A DNA stretch of 31,289 bases from Firmicutes bacterium UBA2116 (GCA_002331025.1 DCYG01000043.1:1-31289), one strand, 5' to 3'; positions 13,790 to 22,633 are shown, counted from the first letter of the stretch. The notes: a model not told the origin generated them from the sequence alone. Program-made: numbers and translations.

Positions 13790-15037
13790 ATGCGATTTAA
13801 ATTAGCATTTATACTATGTTTACTATTTATTACGATGATTATTTTTACAGGTTGTTCCTATTCTGATGATTTAATGAAAGGCATAAACTCAAATAATGAA
13901 AAAGGGATGTCACAACCAATGGATAGTAAGCTAAATCAGGCTATTCTGGATTTCACATGGAAGATGTTTAAAGATAGCAGTAACAATGAAGGAAATATAA
14001 TGATTTCATCGCCATCTGTTTATTTTGCTTTAGCTATGACGGCAAACGGAGCAGATGGAGAGACTAAGGAAGAAATGCTGAAGGCATTAAGTGCTGAAAA
14101 CATTGCATTGGATGATTTGAACAAAGGTCTTTATGGGTGGATGAATGCAATAAACAGGGGCGAAGCTGTTAAACTGTCTATAGCAAATTCAATTTGGTAC
14201 AGGGATGATTTTAAGGCAAATGAGGATTTTTTACATACTAACGCTGATTATTATTCGGCTGTGGTGCAAAAGCTGGATTTTAGCCGGACGTCTGCAGTTG
14301 ACACTATAAATAAATGGGTTAAGGATGCAACAAATGATAAAATAGATAAAATTGTTGAAAAAATAGAAGATGACGTAGTTATGTATTTAATTAATGCCAT
14401 TTACTTTAAGGGAGACTGGAAATATCAGTTTTCAGCCAACGATACACGTGAAGGAGATTTTAATAGCCCGGACAAAACAGTAAAAACAGAATATATGAGT
14501 CGGAGAGGAGATATAGATTATTTGCAATTGAATGGTATAGAAGGAGTATTATTGCCCTATATTGATGAACAGTTCGCATTTATCGGCTTACTGCCTGAGA
14601 AAGGTACAACACCGAGGGAGTTAGTAAATAATTTATCAGCTCTCGATTTAATAAATTTGATGAAAAATAAAAAAGAAAAAAATATTGAGCTATTGCTTCC
14701 AAAGTTTGAAAGCAGATATGAAGACAGCTTAATTGACGAATTGTACAATTTAGGAATGAATACACCATTTATATCCGGCAGTGCCGATTTTTCAAAAATG
14801 AACGAATCCGGGGAAAAGAATTTGTTTATAAGCGAGGTTAAGCATAAAACCTATGTTAAGGTGGATGAAAAGGGTACGGAAGCAGCTGCGGCTACATCTG
14901 TTGAAGTTAGATTAACAGGAATGCCTATGGAGATACCCAAATTAACTTTTGACAGACCTTTTGTATACGGAATTGTTGATGTTACAACAGGAATACCGCT
15001 TTTCATAGGTATTATGGAGGATCCGACAATAAAGTAA
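13790..15037 (+). CDS. Serpin family protease inhibitor, lipoprotein (copy 1)
   Basis: The 415-residue product is a full-length serpin behind a lipoprotein signal (lipobox FTGC, Cys22) and a 20-residue linker, so it should be anchored on the cell surface. Serpin landmarks are FALAMTANGADGETKEEML near residue 90, LINAIYFKGDWKYQF near 204 and the C-terminal FDRPFVYGI. The hinge of the reactive loop (residues 360-369, EKGTEAAAAT) has the small-residue pattern required for loop insertion, so it should be inhibitory. Counting from the hinge puts P1-P1' near Thr376-Gly377; aligning from the C-terminal side suggests Met380 instead. The target protease is therefore open. An AAAGGAGG box precedes the ATG. 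A second copy lies at 15804-17048. Confidence 0.95.
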   Translation: MRFKLAFILCLLFITMIIFTGCSYSDDLMKGINSNNEKGMSQPMDSKLNQAILDFTWKMFKDSSNNEGNIMISSPSVYFALAMTANGADGETKEEMLKALSAENIALDDLNKGLYGWMNAINRGEAVKLSIANSIWYRDDFKANEDFLHTNADYYSAVVQKLDFSRTSAVDTINKWVKDATNDKIDKIVEKIEDDVVMYLINAIYFKGDWKYQFSANDTREGDFNSPDKTVKTEYMSRRGDIDYLQLNGIEGVLLPYIDEQFAFIGLLPEKGTTPRELVNNLSALDLINLMKNKKEKNIELLLPKFESRYEDSLIDELYNLGMNTPFISGSADFSKMNESGEKNLFISEVKHKTYVKVDEKGTEAAAATSVEVRLTGMPMEIPKLTFDRPFVYGIVDVTTGIPLFIGIMEDPTIK

Positions 15038-15077
15038 TGTCGAAAACAAAAGCTAAAGCTTAAACTAATTCAACTTG

Positions 15078-15120
15078 TATAAAAACCTATGCATAATATT
15101 TTATTGCATAGGTTTTTATA
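15078..15120. terminator. Bidirectional terminator, serpin 1 / GNAT
   Basis: TATAAAAACCTATGCA (15078-15093) and TGCATAGGTTTTTATA (15105-15120) form a perfect 16-bp stem with A/T tracts on both sides. It serves both convergent genes. Confidence 0.88.
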
Positions 15121-15128
15121 TTTATTTA

Positions 15129-15578
15129 TTAAATTTCTAATTTCATAGTTATTTCTTCATCGTCCCGGTCTATATCTGTAAAACCGAATTTTTCATAGAT
15201 ATGAATTGCAGTATTGTTACCAATGCTGCAGGTAAGTATGATAACATTTGACTTACCAAAAGGCTTTGATTTTATATAATCTATGCATAAATCTATGGCT
15301 GCATTACCATATCCTTTACCCTGATGATTTTCATCAATCATCATATGCCAGATATTATATGTTTCCTCATCATAATCATAAATAACCATAACATATCCTA
15401 CAATAATATCTTTTTTGTAAATGGCAAAGGGTGTACATTGATTATAATACACATATGCCTGTGCTAAACTACGGATGGGGTGGGATACATATTTTTCTTG
15501 ACCGTTTCCGAGCTTTAAATTAAAGCACTCAATAAAATTGCTTTCGTCAACTCTTTTTAAAGATAATTCATTTTTCAT
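15129..15578 (-). CDS. GNAT family N-acetyltransferase (spermine/spermidine acetyltransferase-like)
   Basis: The 149-residue protein has the GNAT fold with the acetyl-CoA pyrophosphate loop NHQGKGYGNAAI (about 84-95), the preceding strand WHMMID and the late motif NNTAIHIYEKFGF. The N-terminal part (LKLGNGQEKYVSHPIRSLAQ, then AYVYY and PFAIYKKDIIVGYVM) resembles the BltD-type spermine/spermidine acetyltransferases that act on polyamines with CoA as by-product. Substrate is inferred. It lies between the two serpin genes on the opposite strand, with a GGAGG box before the ATG. Its 5' region holds an unusual G5/C5 palindrome. Confidence 0.85.
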   Translation of the reverse strand: MKNELSLKRVDESNFIECFNLKLGNGQEKYVSHPIRSLAQAYVYYNQCTPFAIYKKDIIVGYVMVIYDYDEETYNIWHMMIDENHQGKGYGNAAIDLCIDYIKSKPFGKSNVIILTCSIGNNTAIHIYEKFGFTDIDRDDEEITMKLEI

Positions 15579-15596
15579 TAAATTCCTCCGTTTATT

Positions 15597-15627
15597 CAGG
15601 GGGAACTATTTAAATTTTATCCCCCTG
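15597..15627. promoter_or_regulatory. G/C palindrome upstream of the GNAT gene
   Basis: CAGGGGGA (15597-15604) and TCCCCCTG (15620-15627) form a perfect 8-bp inverted repeat around a 15-base AT-rich centre. On the minus strand a TTGACA box (15635-15630) sits just before it, with TAAATA 16 bases further on, inside the palindrome's centre. An operator or 5' UTR hairpin for the GNAT gene is therefore plausible. Confidence 0.5.
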
Positions 15628-15803
15628 TTGTCAATATAATTTCTAAACATGTTATATGTCATAATGATCAACTCCCAACTTATTTATTTACTTACTTACA
15701 TTATATATTACAGCTAAATCTATATTAATTCAAGTGGCTGGTAAAAATAAACAAGGGAACATTTTAAGCCAATATGCGTCTAAGTGGCAAAGGAGGTATT
15801 TCT

Positions 15804-17048
15804 ATGGGATGCAAATTAAATATGATTCTATGCTCATTACTAATTACAATGAGTATTCTTACAGGATGCTCATCTTCTGACGATTTAATGAAAGGTATAA
15901 ACTCAAATAATGAAAAGGGCATATCTCAGCCTATGGATGGAAAGTTAAATCAGGCTGTCTTGGATTTCACCTGGAAGATATTTAAAGAGAGTGCCAACAA
16001 TGAGGGAAACATGATGATTTCACCGCCATCCGTTTATTTTGCTTTGGCTATGACGGCAAATGGAGCGGAGGGAGAAACGAAGGAAGAAATGCTGAAGACA
16101 TTAAGTGCCGAAAACATTACGCTTGATGATTTGAACAAGGGACTTTATGGATGGATGAATATAATAACAAGGGATGAAACTGTTAAACTGTCTATAGCGA
16201 ATTCAATTTGGTACAGAGACAATTTTAAAGCGAATAAGGATTTTTTACATACTAATGCCGATTATTATTCGGCTGCGGTGCAAAAGCTGGACTTCAGCCG
16301 GAAGTCCGCAGTTGACACCATAAATAAATGGGTTAAGGATGCAACAAATGATAAAATAGATAAAATCCTTGAAGAAATAGAAGATGACGTAGTTATGTAT
16401 TTAATTAACGCCATTTACTTTAACGGCGACTGGAAATATCAGTTTTCAGCCAACGACACCCGTGAAGGTAATTTCAATAGCCCGGACAAAACAGTCAAAA
16501 CAGAATATATGAGCCGTAGAGGTGACATGGATTATTTGCAATCGAATGGTGTAGAAGGAGTATTATTGCCCTATATTGATGAACAGTTCGCCTTTATCGG
16601 CTTACTGCCTGAGAAGGGTACAACACCGAGGGAGTTAATAAATAATTTATCAGCTCTCGATTTAATAAATTTAATTAAAAATAAAGAAGAAAAAGAAATT
16701 GAGCTTTCGATTCCGAAGTTTGAAAGCAGTTATGAAGACAGTCTAAAAGATGAACTGTCCGTATTGGGCATGAATATACCATTTACACCCGGAATTGCTG
16801 ATTTTTCAAAAATGGGTGAATCCGGTAAAAATGATTTGTCTATAAGCGACGTAAAGCATAAGACATATATTAAGGTGGATGAAAAGGGTACGGAAGCAGC
16901 GGCCGTTACATCTGTTGTTATGCCTCAATCAATGCCCTTAGAGCTTCCTCAATTAAGATTCGACAGACCTTTTATATACGGAATAATTGATGTTACAACA
17001 GGAATACCGCTTTTCATCGGTATTATGGAGAACCCGGCTATTAAGTAA
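15804..17048 (+). CDS. Serpin family protease inhibitor, lipoprotein (copy 2)
   Basis: This 414-residue serpin is highly similar to copy 1 along its whole length, including the lipoprotein signal (lipobox LTGC, Cys22), the linker LMKGINSNNEKG and the serpin core. The hinge EKGTEAAAVT (360-369) is again of inhibitory type. The following loop differs: SVVMPQSMPLELPQLR replaces SVEVRLTGMPMEIPKLT, one residue shorter. Hinge counting puts P1-P1' at Ser376-Met377; the alternative alignment gives Leu379. I chose the ATG at 15804 because AGGAGG is 7 bases upstream and it aligns with copy 1's start. The 40 bases upstream, including GCGTCTAAGT, are also duplicated. Confidence 0.95.
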   Translation: MGCKLNMILCSLLITMSILTGCSSSDDLMKGINSNNEKGISQPMDGKLNQAVLDFTWKIFKESANNEGNMMISPPSVYFALAMTANGAEGETKEEMLKTLSAENITLDDLNKGLYGWMNIITRDETVKLSIANSIWYRDNFKANKDFLHTNADYYSAAVQKLDFSRKSAVDTINKWVKDATNDKIDKILEEIEDDVVMYLINAIYFNGDWKYQFSANDTREGNFNSPDKTVKTEYMSRRGDMDYLQSNGVEGVLLPYIDEQFAFIGLLPEKGTTPRELINNLSALDLINLIKNKEEKEIELSIPKFESSYEDSLKDELSVLGMNIPFTPGIADFSKMGESGKNDLSISDVKHKTYIKVDEKGTEAAAVTSVVMPQSMPLELPQLRFDRPFIYGIIDVTTGIPLFIGIMENPAIK

Positions 17049-17052
17049 TATT

Positions 17053-17086
17053 AAGGAACGGTAGTTTAAAAACATCCGTTCCTTTC
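17053..17086. terminator. Terminator between serpin 2 and folC
   Basis: AAGGAACGG (17053-17061) and CCGTTCCTT (17076-17084) form a perfect 9-bp stem. The genes are convergent, so it may work in both directions, but the flanking T-tracts are short. Confidence 0.7.
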
Positions 17087-17099
17087 TCGTCCATATCGC

Positions 17100-18407
17100 T
17101 TAATTAAACAAATATTCTTTTTTCAGAAGTGTTCTTACTTCTCCAATCATATACAATGAACCCACAAAGGCGATGTATTCGCTTTCATCGGCATCTTTGA
17201 CTATTTTTAAAATATCCTCGTAATTATCTAAGGATGTTACGTTTATATCATAATTATTTTTAATTAATTCAGCTAAATCTGATGCTTTCATTGCTCTTGG
17301 ATTGTTGGGTGTCAATGTATATATTTCCTTACAAAGAGGAACTAAATAGTTAAGCACATCATCAGGATTCTTGTCCTTTAGCATGCCAAAAAACAGTATG
17401 ACTTTATTATCCTTGAAATATTCCTTTACTGCCTTTGAAAAAGCTTCAATACCGTCTATGTTGTGACCTCCATCGATAACTATGACGGGGTTTTCATGTA
17501 ATATTTCAAATCTGCCTGCAAATTTTACGCTTTCGAAGCCTGTTAATATACTTTCCTCAGTGATATTATAACCTGTCAGTTTTACGATTTCAAGAGTTCT
17601 GAGCGCTGTAAGGGCATTGTAAAGCTGATGCTCTCCTAAGAAGGTTATTTTTACTTCATGTAAATCAAAAACATCATTTTTTAAGTATTTAAACCATTGA
17701 CCGGTTAAGTTCCCATTTGTTTTTTCTATATTATTTTTATCGGTTAAATAATAATTTGCATTTCTCATCTTTGCTATATCTGCTATTGTATTAACCACAT
17801 TATCATCCTGAGGATAAATCACAACATTGGAATTTTCTTTTATGATACCTGCCTTTTCAAAGGCGATTTTTTCTAATGTATCTCCTAAGTACTCCATATG
17901 GTCATAGCTGATTGAAGTAATTACGGAAACCAATGTATTTGAAACGACATTAGTGGCGTCGAACCTGCCGCCTAAGCCAACCTCCAATACTAAAAAATCT
18001 ATATTTTGCTCCTGAAAATATTTGAATCCTATGGCTGTTACAACCTCGAATTCGGTAGGATGATTATATCCTTCCTCGATCATTATTTCTATTTTCTCTT
18101 TAACCAATGAAGTAATCCTTGCCAATGCTTCTCTGTCAATCTGTACTTTATTTATCTGAATTCTTTCTGTAAATTCCTCCAAGTAAGGGCTTATAAACAA
18201 TCCTGTCTTGTAACCGGCAGCCATTAATACATCGTGTATCATATTACTTGTTGAGCCCTTTCCGTTCGTACCGGCAATATGTATAATTTTGTATGAATCC
18301 TGTGGATTTCCTAACAGTTCCGTCAATTTTGTAATATTGGATAAGCCTAATTTTGAACCGAATTTATATGTAGAGTGAATAAATTCAATTGCCTCCTGAT
18401 AGTTCAT
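17100..18407 (-). CDS. folC: Bifunctional folylpolyglutamate synthase / dihydrofolate synthase
   Basis: FolC adds glutamate to dihydropteroate and then further glutamates to folates, using ATP. The 435-residue length is typical of the Mur-ligase superfamily enzyme. The P-loop HIAGTNGKGSTS is at 43-54, followed by GLFISPYLEEFTERIQIN; FLVLEVGLGGRFDATN is near 140; and VIDGGHNIDGIEAF is near 311, where the His and Asp begin the C-terminal domain. A GGAGG box lies 4 bases before the ATG. It is transcribed divergently from the radical SAM operon. Folate retention by this enzyme supports thyA and folA elsewhere in the window. Confidence 0.95.
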   Translation of the reverse strand: MNYQEAIEFIHSTYKFGSKLGLSNITKLTELLGNPQDSYKIIHIAGTNGKGSTSNMIHDVLMAAGYKTGLFISPYLEEFTERIQINKVQIDREALARITSLVKEKIEIMIEEGYNHPTEFEVVTAIGFKYFQEQNIDFLVLEVGLGGRFDATNVVSNTLVSVITSISYDHMEYLGDTLEKIAFEKAGIIKENSNVVIYPQDDNVVNTIADIAKMRNANYYLTDKNNIEKTNGNLTGQWFKYLKNDVFDLHEVKITFLGEHQLYNALTALRTLEIVKLTGYNITEESILTGFESVKFAGRFEILHENPVIVIDGGHNIDGIEAFSKAVKEYFKDNKVILFFGMLKDKNPDDVLNYLVPLCKEIYTLTPNNPRAMKASDLAELIKNNYDINVTSLDNYEDILKIVKDADESEYIAFVGSLYMIGEVRTLLKKEYLFN

Positions 18408-18438
18408 GATGCCTCCTGCAGTTTTATCTATACACTCT

Positions 18439-18466
18439 ATTATATAATTTAATTATAAGTTGTCAA
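18439..18466 (-). promoter_or_regulatory. Promoter of folC
   Basis: On the minus strand a perfect TTGACA (18466-18461) and a perfect TATAAT (18444-18439) are 16 bases apart. Its -35 box overlaps the -35 box of the divergent promoter. Confidence 0.7.
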
Positions 18467-18488
18467 TTTAAAATGATTATGTTAAAAT
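18460..18488 (+). promoter_or_regulatory. Promoter of the radical SAM-rng operon
   Basis: TTGTCA (18460-18465) and TAAAAT (18483-18488) are 17 bases apart. The heptamer TTGTCAA contains both this -35 box and that of folC. Confidence 0.62.
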
Positions 18489-18568
18489 ATCTTAGAATTT
18501 CAGAATAATAAGAGAGAAACAGAGTAATAGCAGAATTTATAGGAAAAGATAGTATAAAAGGAGCAACA

Positions 18569-20428
18569 ATGATAGATATAAAGAAATTGGACAGAGAGCT
18601 GTTAAGCGTTGAAAAACCGGCAAGATATGTCGGCAGTGAGCTTAACTCGGTCGTTAAGAATAATAATGATGTCAATATAAGGTTTGCATTTGCATTTCCT
18701 GATGTGTATGAGGTTGGCATGTCGCACACGGGACTTCATATTTTATATCACTTGCTGAACAGTAAAGATAATATATGGTGTGAAAGAGTATTTGCACCAT
18801 GGACAGATATGGAAGAGGTAATGCGAAAAAATGACATACCCTTGTACGGTTTGGAAAGCAAGGATGAGTTAAAGAAATTTGATTTCGTCGGTTTTACTCT
18901 ACAATATGAAATGAGCTATACAAATGTATTAAATATGTTAAATTTAGCTGACATTCCTATACGGTCAAAGGATCGAACAGAGGATATGCCCATCGTTATG
19001 GCGGGAGGTCCCTGTGCATACAATCCGGAGCCTCTTTATGAGGTTGTTGATTTGTTTACAATAGGAGAATCCGAAGAGCTGATACTTGAGCTGATGGAGC
19101 TTTATGAAAAAGAGAAAATTAGCGGCTTCAACAAGCTTTCATTTTTAGAAAAAGCAGCACGTATAGAAGGTGTTTACGTACCCCGGTTTTATGAAGAAAC
19201 ATACAACGATGACGGTACTATAAAGGAAAGAAAAATATTAAACGTCAATGCCAAGGAAATAATTACAAAGCGAATTATCAAGGATCTGGATAAAAGCTTT
19301 TATCCTGAAAAAAGCATTTTGCCATATATCGATGTTGTTCATGACAGAGTTGTTTTAGAGGTATTCAGAGGATGTACAAGAGGATGCCGTTTCTGCCAGG
19401 CAGGGATGGTATACAGACCGGTCAGAGAAAAAAGTCCGAATACTCTCGTCAATCAGGTTGAAAGTTTAATTAACTCCACAGGACATGACGAAATATCTCT
19501 TACTTCACTGAGTACAGGCGATTATTCATGTCTGCCGGATTTAACATTACAATTATTAGATAAATATGAAAATAAGAATATAAGTATTTCATTGCCATCA
19601 CTTCGTCTTGACTCAATGACTTTTGATATAATAGAGAGGTTGCAGGAAGTCAGAAAATCGGGGCTTACTTTTGCTCCTGAAGCAGGAACTCAACGCATGA
19701 GAGATGTTATAAACAAAAATTTAACTGAAGAACAAATATTGGGACCTGTGGAAACAGCATTTAACTTAGGCTGGTCTACGGTTAAACTATATTTTATGAT
19801 TGGTCTTCCGGGAGAAACAATGGAAGATGTAATGGGTATAAAAGAACTTAGCTACAAGGTAAAGGATAAATTCTTCCAAAGACCGAAGGAAGAAATAAAG
19901 GGTAACCTGAAAATTAATGTAAGTGCATCATGCTTTGTTCCTAAACCATTCACGCCGTTCCAATGGGTTAAGCAGGACAGCATGGATGAATTTTATGACA
20001 AGGCAAAAGCTTTACAGAAAGAAATAAAAGATAAAAAAGTATCATTCAGCTACCATGAACCGAAGCTAAGCTATTTAGAGGCTGTTTTTGCAAGGGGAGA
20101 CAGACGTCTTTCAAATGCGTTGATAAAAGCATGGGAAAAGGGATGCCGATTTGACGGATGGTACGATGTTTTCGACTTTAATAAATGGATGGAAGCTTTT
20201 GAAGAAACAAATACAGTTCCTGACTTTTTTGCTAAAAGAGAAAGGGAATTAACGGAAGTCCTTCCTTGGGACTTTATTGATACGGGAATTACTAAAAATT
20301 TCTTAATCAGTGAATATAATAATGCAATGGAAGCTCTTACTACAAGCGACTGCAGACAACAGTGCTACAACTGCGGTGTTAACCATAAATTAATAGGAGG
20401 TGCCTGCCCTCATGTCATTAATAGTTAA
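18569..20428 (+). CDS. B12-binding-domain radical SAM protein (TIGR03960 type)
   Basis: The 619-residue protein has an N-terminal cobalamin-binding-like Rossmann region (FPDVYEVGMSHTGLHILYHL at 44-63; MAGGPCAYNPEPL near 144-156). A radical SAM domain follows with the [4Fe-4S] cluster motif CTRGCRFC (C269, C273, C276). The segment LYFMIGLPGETMEDV is typical of the later barrel. The C-terminus has a cysteine cluster (CRQQCYNCGVNH...ACPH) that could bind a metal or second cluster. Its reaction is not known to me; the gene and its DUF2344 partner are conserved next to RNase G/E in Clostridia, suggesting an RNA- or ribosome-related modification. It overlaps the partner gene by 17 bases. Confidence 0.92.
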   Translation: MIDIKKLDRELLSVEKPARYVGSELNSVVKNNNDVNIRFAFAFPDVYEVGMSHTGLHILYHLLNSKDNIWCERVFAPWTDMEEVMRKNDIPLYGLESKDELKKFDFVGFTLQYEMSYTNVLNMLNLADIPIRSKDRTEDMPIVMAGGPCAYNPEPLYEVVDLFTIGESEELILELMELYEKEKISGFNKLSFLEKAARIEGVYVPRFYEETYNDDGTIKERKILNVNAKEIITKRIIKDLDKSFYPEKSILPYIDVVHDRVVLEVFRGCTRGCRFCQAGMVYRPVREKSPNTLVNQVESLINSTGHDEISLTSLSTGDYSCLPDLTLQLLDKYENKNISISLPSLRLDSMTFDIIERLQEVRKSGLTFAPEAGTQRMRDVINKNLTEEQILGPVETAFNLGWSTVKLYFMIGLPGETMEDVMGIKELSYKVKDKFFQRPKEEIKGNLKINVSASCFVPKPFTPFQWVKQDSMDEFYDKAKALQKEIKDKKVSFSYHEPKLSYLEAVFARGDRRLSNALIKAWEKGCRFDGWYDVFDFNKWMEAFEETNTVPDFFAKRERELTEVLPWDFIDTGITKNFLISEYNNAMEALTTSDCRQQCYNCGVNHKLIGGACPHVINS

Positions 20429-21086
20429 ATATACTAAGACAGGAAATTTAAAATATATATCACATTTAGATGTTCTGAGGTTTATTCAAAGAGCGGTAAA
20501 AAGAGCGGGAATCAATGCAAAGTATTCAGAGGGCTTCAATCCACATATGAAGACATCCTTCGGGTTTCCTTTGTCTTTGGGTATAGAAAGCATCGGTGAG
20601 TACTTTGAGATAGAGTTAAATGAAGATATTAAGCCGGATGATTTCGTAAATAAAATGAATTCTGTATTGCCTAAGGAAATGCAGGTATTAAAAGCAGCAT
20701 ATTCTGATGACAGCCGTTCATTGATGTCAAGAAGCTCATATACGGAATATTTATTTAATATTGAACTAATTAATTCTGATTTCAACAAGCTTAACAATTT
20801 AATAAAGGAAATAGTTGAAACAGGTATTGTTTTCATTAAGCAGAAAAAAAATAAGAAAAATAAAATGGTCACCAAGGAATATAATACAAAGGATTTCATC
20901 ACATATCTTAATGCTATTGAAAAACCGGGTAAAATTGTTATTGAGTCAACGTTTATAACAGCAGAAACGGGAAGCATGAAGCCAAGTGAATTAATTAAAG
21001 TTATATCAGACAACGGCTTTAGCATAGAGTACCACACTATTTTAAAGGTAGAAACATTAGACGAAAACAAAAAACCGATACTTTAA
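20412..21086 (+). CDS. Radical SAM-associated DUF2344 protein (TIGR03936 type)
   Basis: The 224-residue protein opens with the family signature VKYTKTGNLKYISHLDVLRF and continues IQRAVKRAGINAKYSEGFNP, then SFGFPLSLGIESIGEYFEIE. In many genomes this domain is fused to or encoded directly after the TIGR03960 radical SAM enzyme, so it is likely a subunit or substrate-handling partner. The reaction is unknown. I chose the ATG at 20412 because AGGAGG (20396-20401) lies 10 bases upstream; a GTG at 20400 would sit on the box. It overlaps the preceding gene, indicating coupled translation, and rng follows within 15 bases. Confidence 0.9.
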   Translation: MSLIVKYTKTGNLKYISHLDVLRFIQRAVKRAGINAKYSEGFNPHMKTSFGFPLSLGIESIGEYFEIELNEDIKPDDFVNKMNSVLPKEMQVLKAAYSDDSRSLMSRSSYTEYLFNIELINSDFNKLNNLIKEIVETGIVFIKQKKNKKNKMVTKEYNTKDFITYLNAIEKPGKIVIESTFITAETGSMKPSELIKVISDNGFSIEYHTILKVETLDENKKPIL

Positions 21087-21101
21087 CAATTGGAGAACTA
21101 C

Positions 21102-22598
21102 ATGAAAAGCATTTTAATCAACAGTTCGATATTCTTTGATCAGGCTGCAGTCTTGGAGGATGGCAGGCTGATTGACTATATCCATGAAGTAAAAAGCAAT
21201 AGAAGTGTTATAGGCAACATTTATAAGGGAAGAGTTATGAACATCCTTCCCGGGATGAACGCAGCTTTTATCGATATCGGACTTGAAAAAAATGCGTATT
21301 TATTTTTAGACGATCTGTTTTCGGATAAGTTTTTAAAGGAAAAGAAGATTAAAAAAAGAGATGTTGATAATATAAGCAAAGTTCTGAAAAAGGGTGATGA
21401 ACTTCTTCTGCAAATATTGAGAGAGCCCATGGGTGAAAAAAATATTTCTGTTACTACTGATATATCTCTTACAGGAAAGTATATTGCTTTAATACCAAAC
21501 AGCACAGAGATAAATCTTTCGAAGAAAATCAGAGATGCTGATGAAAGAAAACGCCTGGAAGGTATAGGAAGAGAAATTATGTCAGAAGGAAACGGTATGA
21601 TAATAAGGACTTTTTCGAAGGGCTGCTCAAAGGAGAATATACAGCAGGAATACAATATGCTTTCATCCGTTTTTAAAAAATTAGAGCAGGAATATAATTA
21701 TTCATATGCGCCTAAACTGTTATATGAAAACAACTCGTTGATTGAAAAATTATTTTATGACTACATAGATGCTTCAGTAAAAGAAATATATGTGGAAAAT
21801 ATAGAAACAAAACGAAAAATTGCTGAGCTTTTGACCGGATATTCCGAATTAAATGATATCAAAATCATCGAAACAGATAATTCTTTTGAAAAATACAATG
21901 TGGAAAAACAAATAAGCCTGCTTTTTGAAAGGAAAGTAGAGCTTGATAACGGCGGTTCGATTATTATTGATGTTACAGAGGCATTGACGGTAATAGATGT
22001 TAACAGCGGAAGCTTCGTTGGAAGCGAAAGCATTGAGGATACAGCGTTAGCCATTAATTTATACAGCTTAGATGAAATAAGAAGGCAGATTAATTTAAGA
22101 AATATCAGCGGAATAATTATAATTGACTTTATAGATGTTAAAAAGAAGGATAATATTAATTTAATAATCAATAAGGCAAAGAATATATTTAAAGATGATA
22201 AAAATAAAACCAACGTTATCGGTATGACAAAGCTTAACTTAATGGAGCTTACAAGAAAAAAGGACAAGGAAAATTTTTTCAATTTAATTACAGAAGAGTG
22301 TGAGCACTGTAACGGAGGCGGAAGAACAAGTTCAAAGGTTTATATATTATTAAGGCTTGAAGCTTTAATAAAGAAAATTAAGAGTAACACTACATCAGAA
22401 GCAATTATTTTAAAAACAGGTTCTATGCTTTATTATAAAATACTTAATGAATGCATGGATATAATAAATAAATTGGAGAAAAAGTACAATATAAAAATAT
22501 ATTTTGTAAAGGATAAAAATATATTAACGGATGAAATAATTGTTGACAGGACAGGCAAACTAAATTATATTAGTATGTATGTGAAACAGCAAAAATAG
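21102..22598 (+). CDS. rng: Ribonuclease G/E family endoribonuclease
   Basis: The 498-residue protein has an S1 RNA-binding domain (GNIYKGRVMNILPGMNAAFI and onward, about 38-125). The RNase H-like/DNase I-like catalytic core has metal-binding aspartates in LTVIDVNSGSF (Asp near 299) and IIIIDFIDVKKKDN (Asp near 341). The zinc-link pair CEHC is near 400. The family cleaves single-stranded, AU-rich RNA and matures 5S/16S rRNA or decays mRNA. Length is close to RNase G rather than E, with no scaffold tail. GGAG precedes the ATG by 6 bases; a TTG at 21090 is less likely. It is the last gene before the L21 promoter. Confidence 0.93.
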   Translation: MKSILINSSIFFDQAAVLEDGRLIDYIHEVKSNRSVIGNIYKGRVMNILPGMNAAFIDIGLEKNAYLFLDDLFSDKFLKEKKIKKRDVDNISKVLKKGDELLLQILREPMGEKNISVTTDISLTGKYIALIPNSTEINLSKKIRDADERKRLEGIGREIMSEGNGMIIRTFSKGCSKENIQQEYNMLSSVFKKLEQEYNYSYAPKLLYENNSLIEKLFYDYIDASVKEIYVENIETKRKIAELLTGYSELNDIKIIETDNSFEKYNVEKQISLLFERKVELDNGGSIIIDVTEALTVIDVNSGSFVGSESIEDTALAINLYSLDEIRRQINLRNISGIIIIDFIDVKKKDNINLIINKAKNIFKDDKNKTNVIGMTKLNLMELTRKKDKENFFNLITEECEHCNGGGRTSSKVYILLRLEALIKKIKSNTTSEAIILKTGSMLYYKILNECMDIINKLEKKYNIKIYFVKDKNILTDEIIVDRTGKLNYISMYVKQQK

Positions 22599-22627
22599 TT
22601 GACAAATGTATTATAATTTGTTAAAAT
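22599..22627 (+). promoter_or_regulatory. Promoter of rplU-prp-rpmA
   Basis: A perfect TTGACA (22599-22604) overlaps the end of rng and is followed 17 bases later by TAAAAT (22622-22627). Confidence 0.75.
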
Positions 22628-22633
22628 CTATAT

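Noticed and set aside
20486..21070. Long minus-strand open frame inside the DUF2344 gene
   Set aside because: It is the complement of a well-recognised gene, with Ser/Leu-rich composition typical of an antisense frame.
21761..22282. Minus-strand open frame inside rng
   Set aside because: Antisense shadow of the RNase G/E catalytic region; no start signal.
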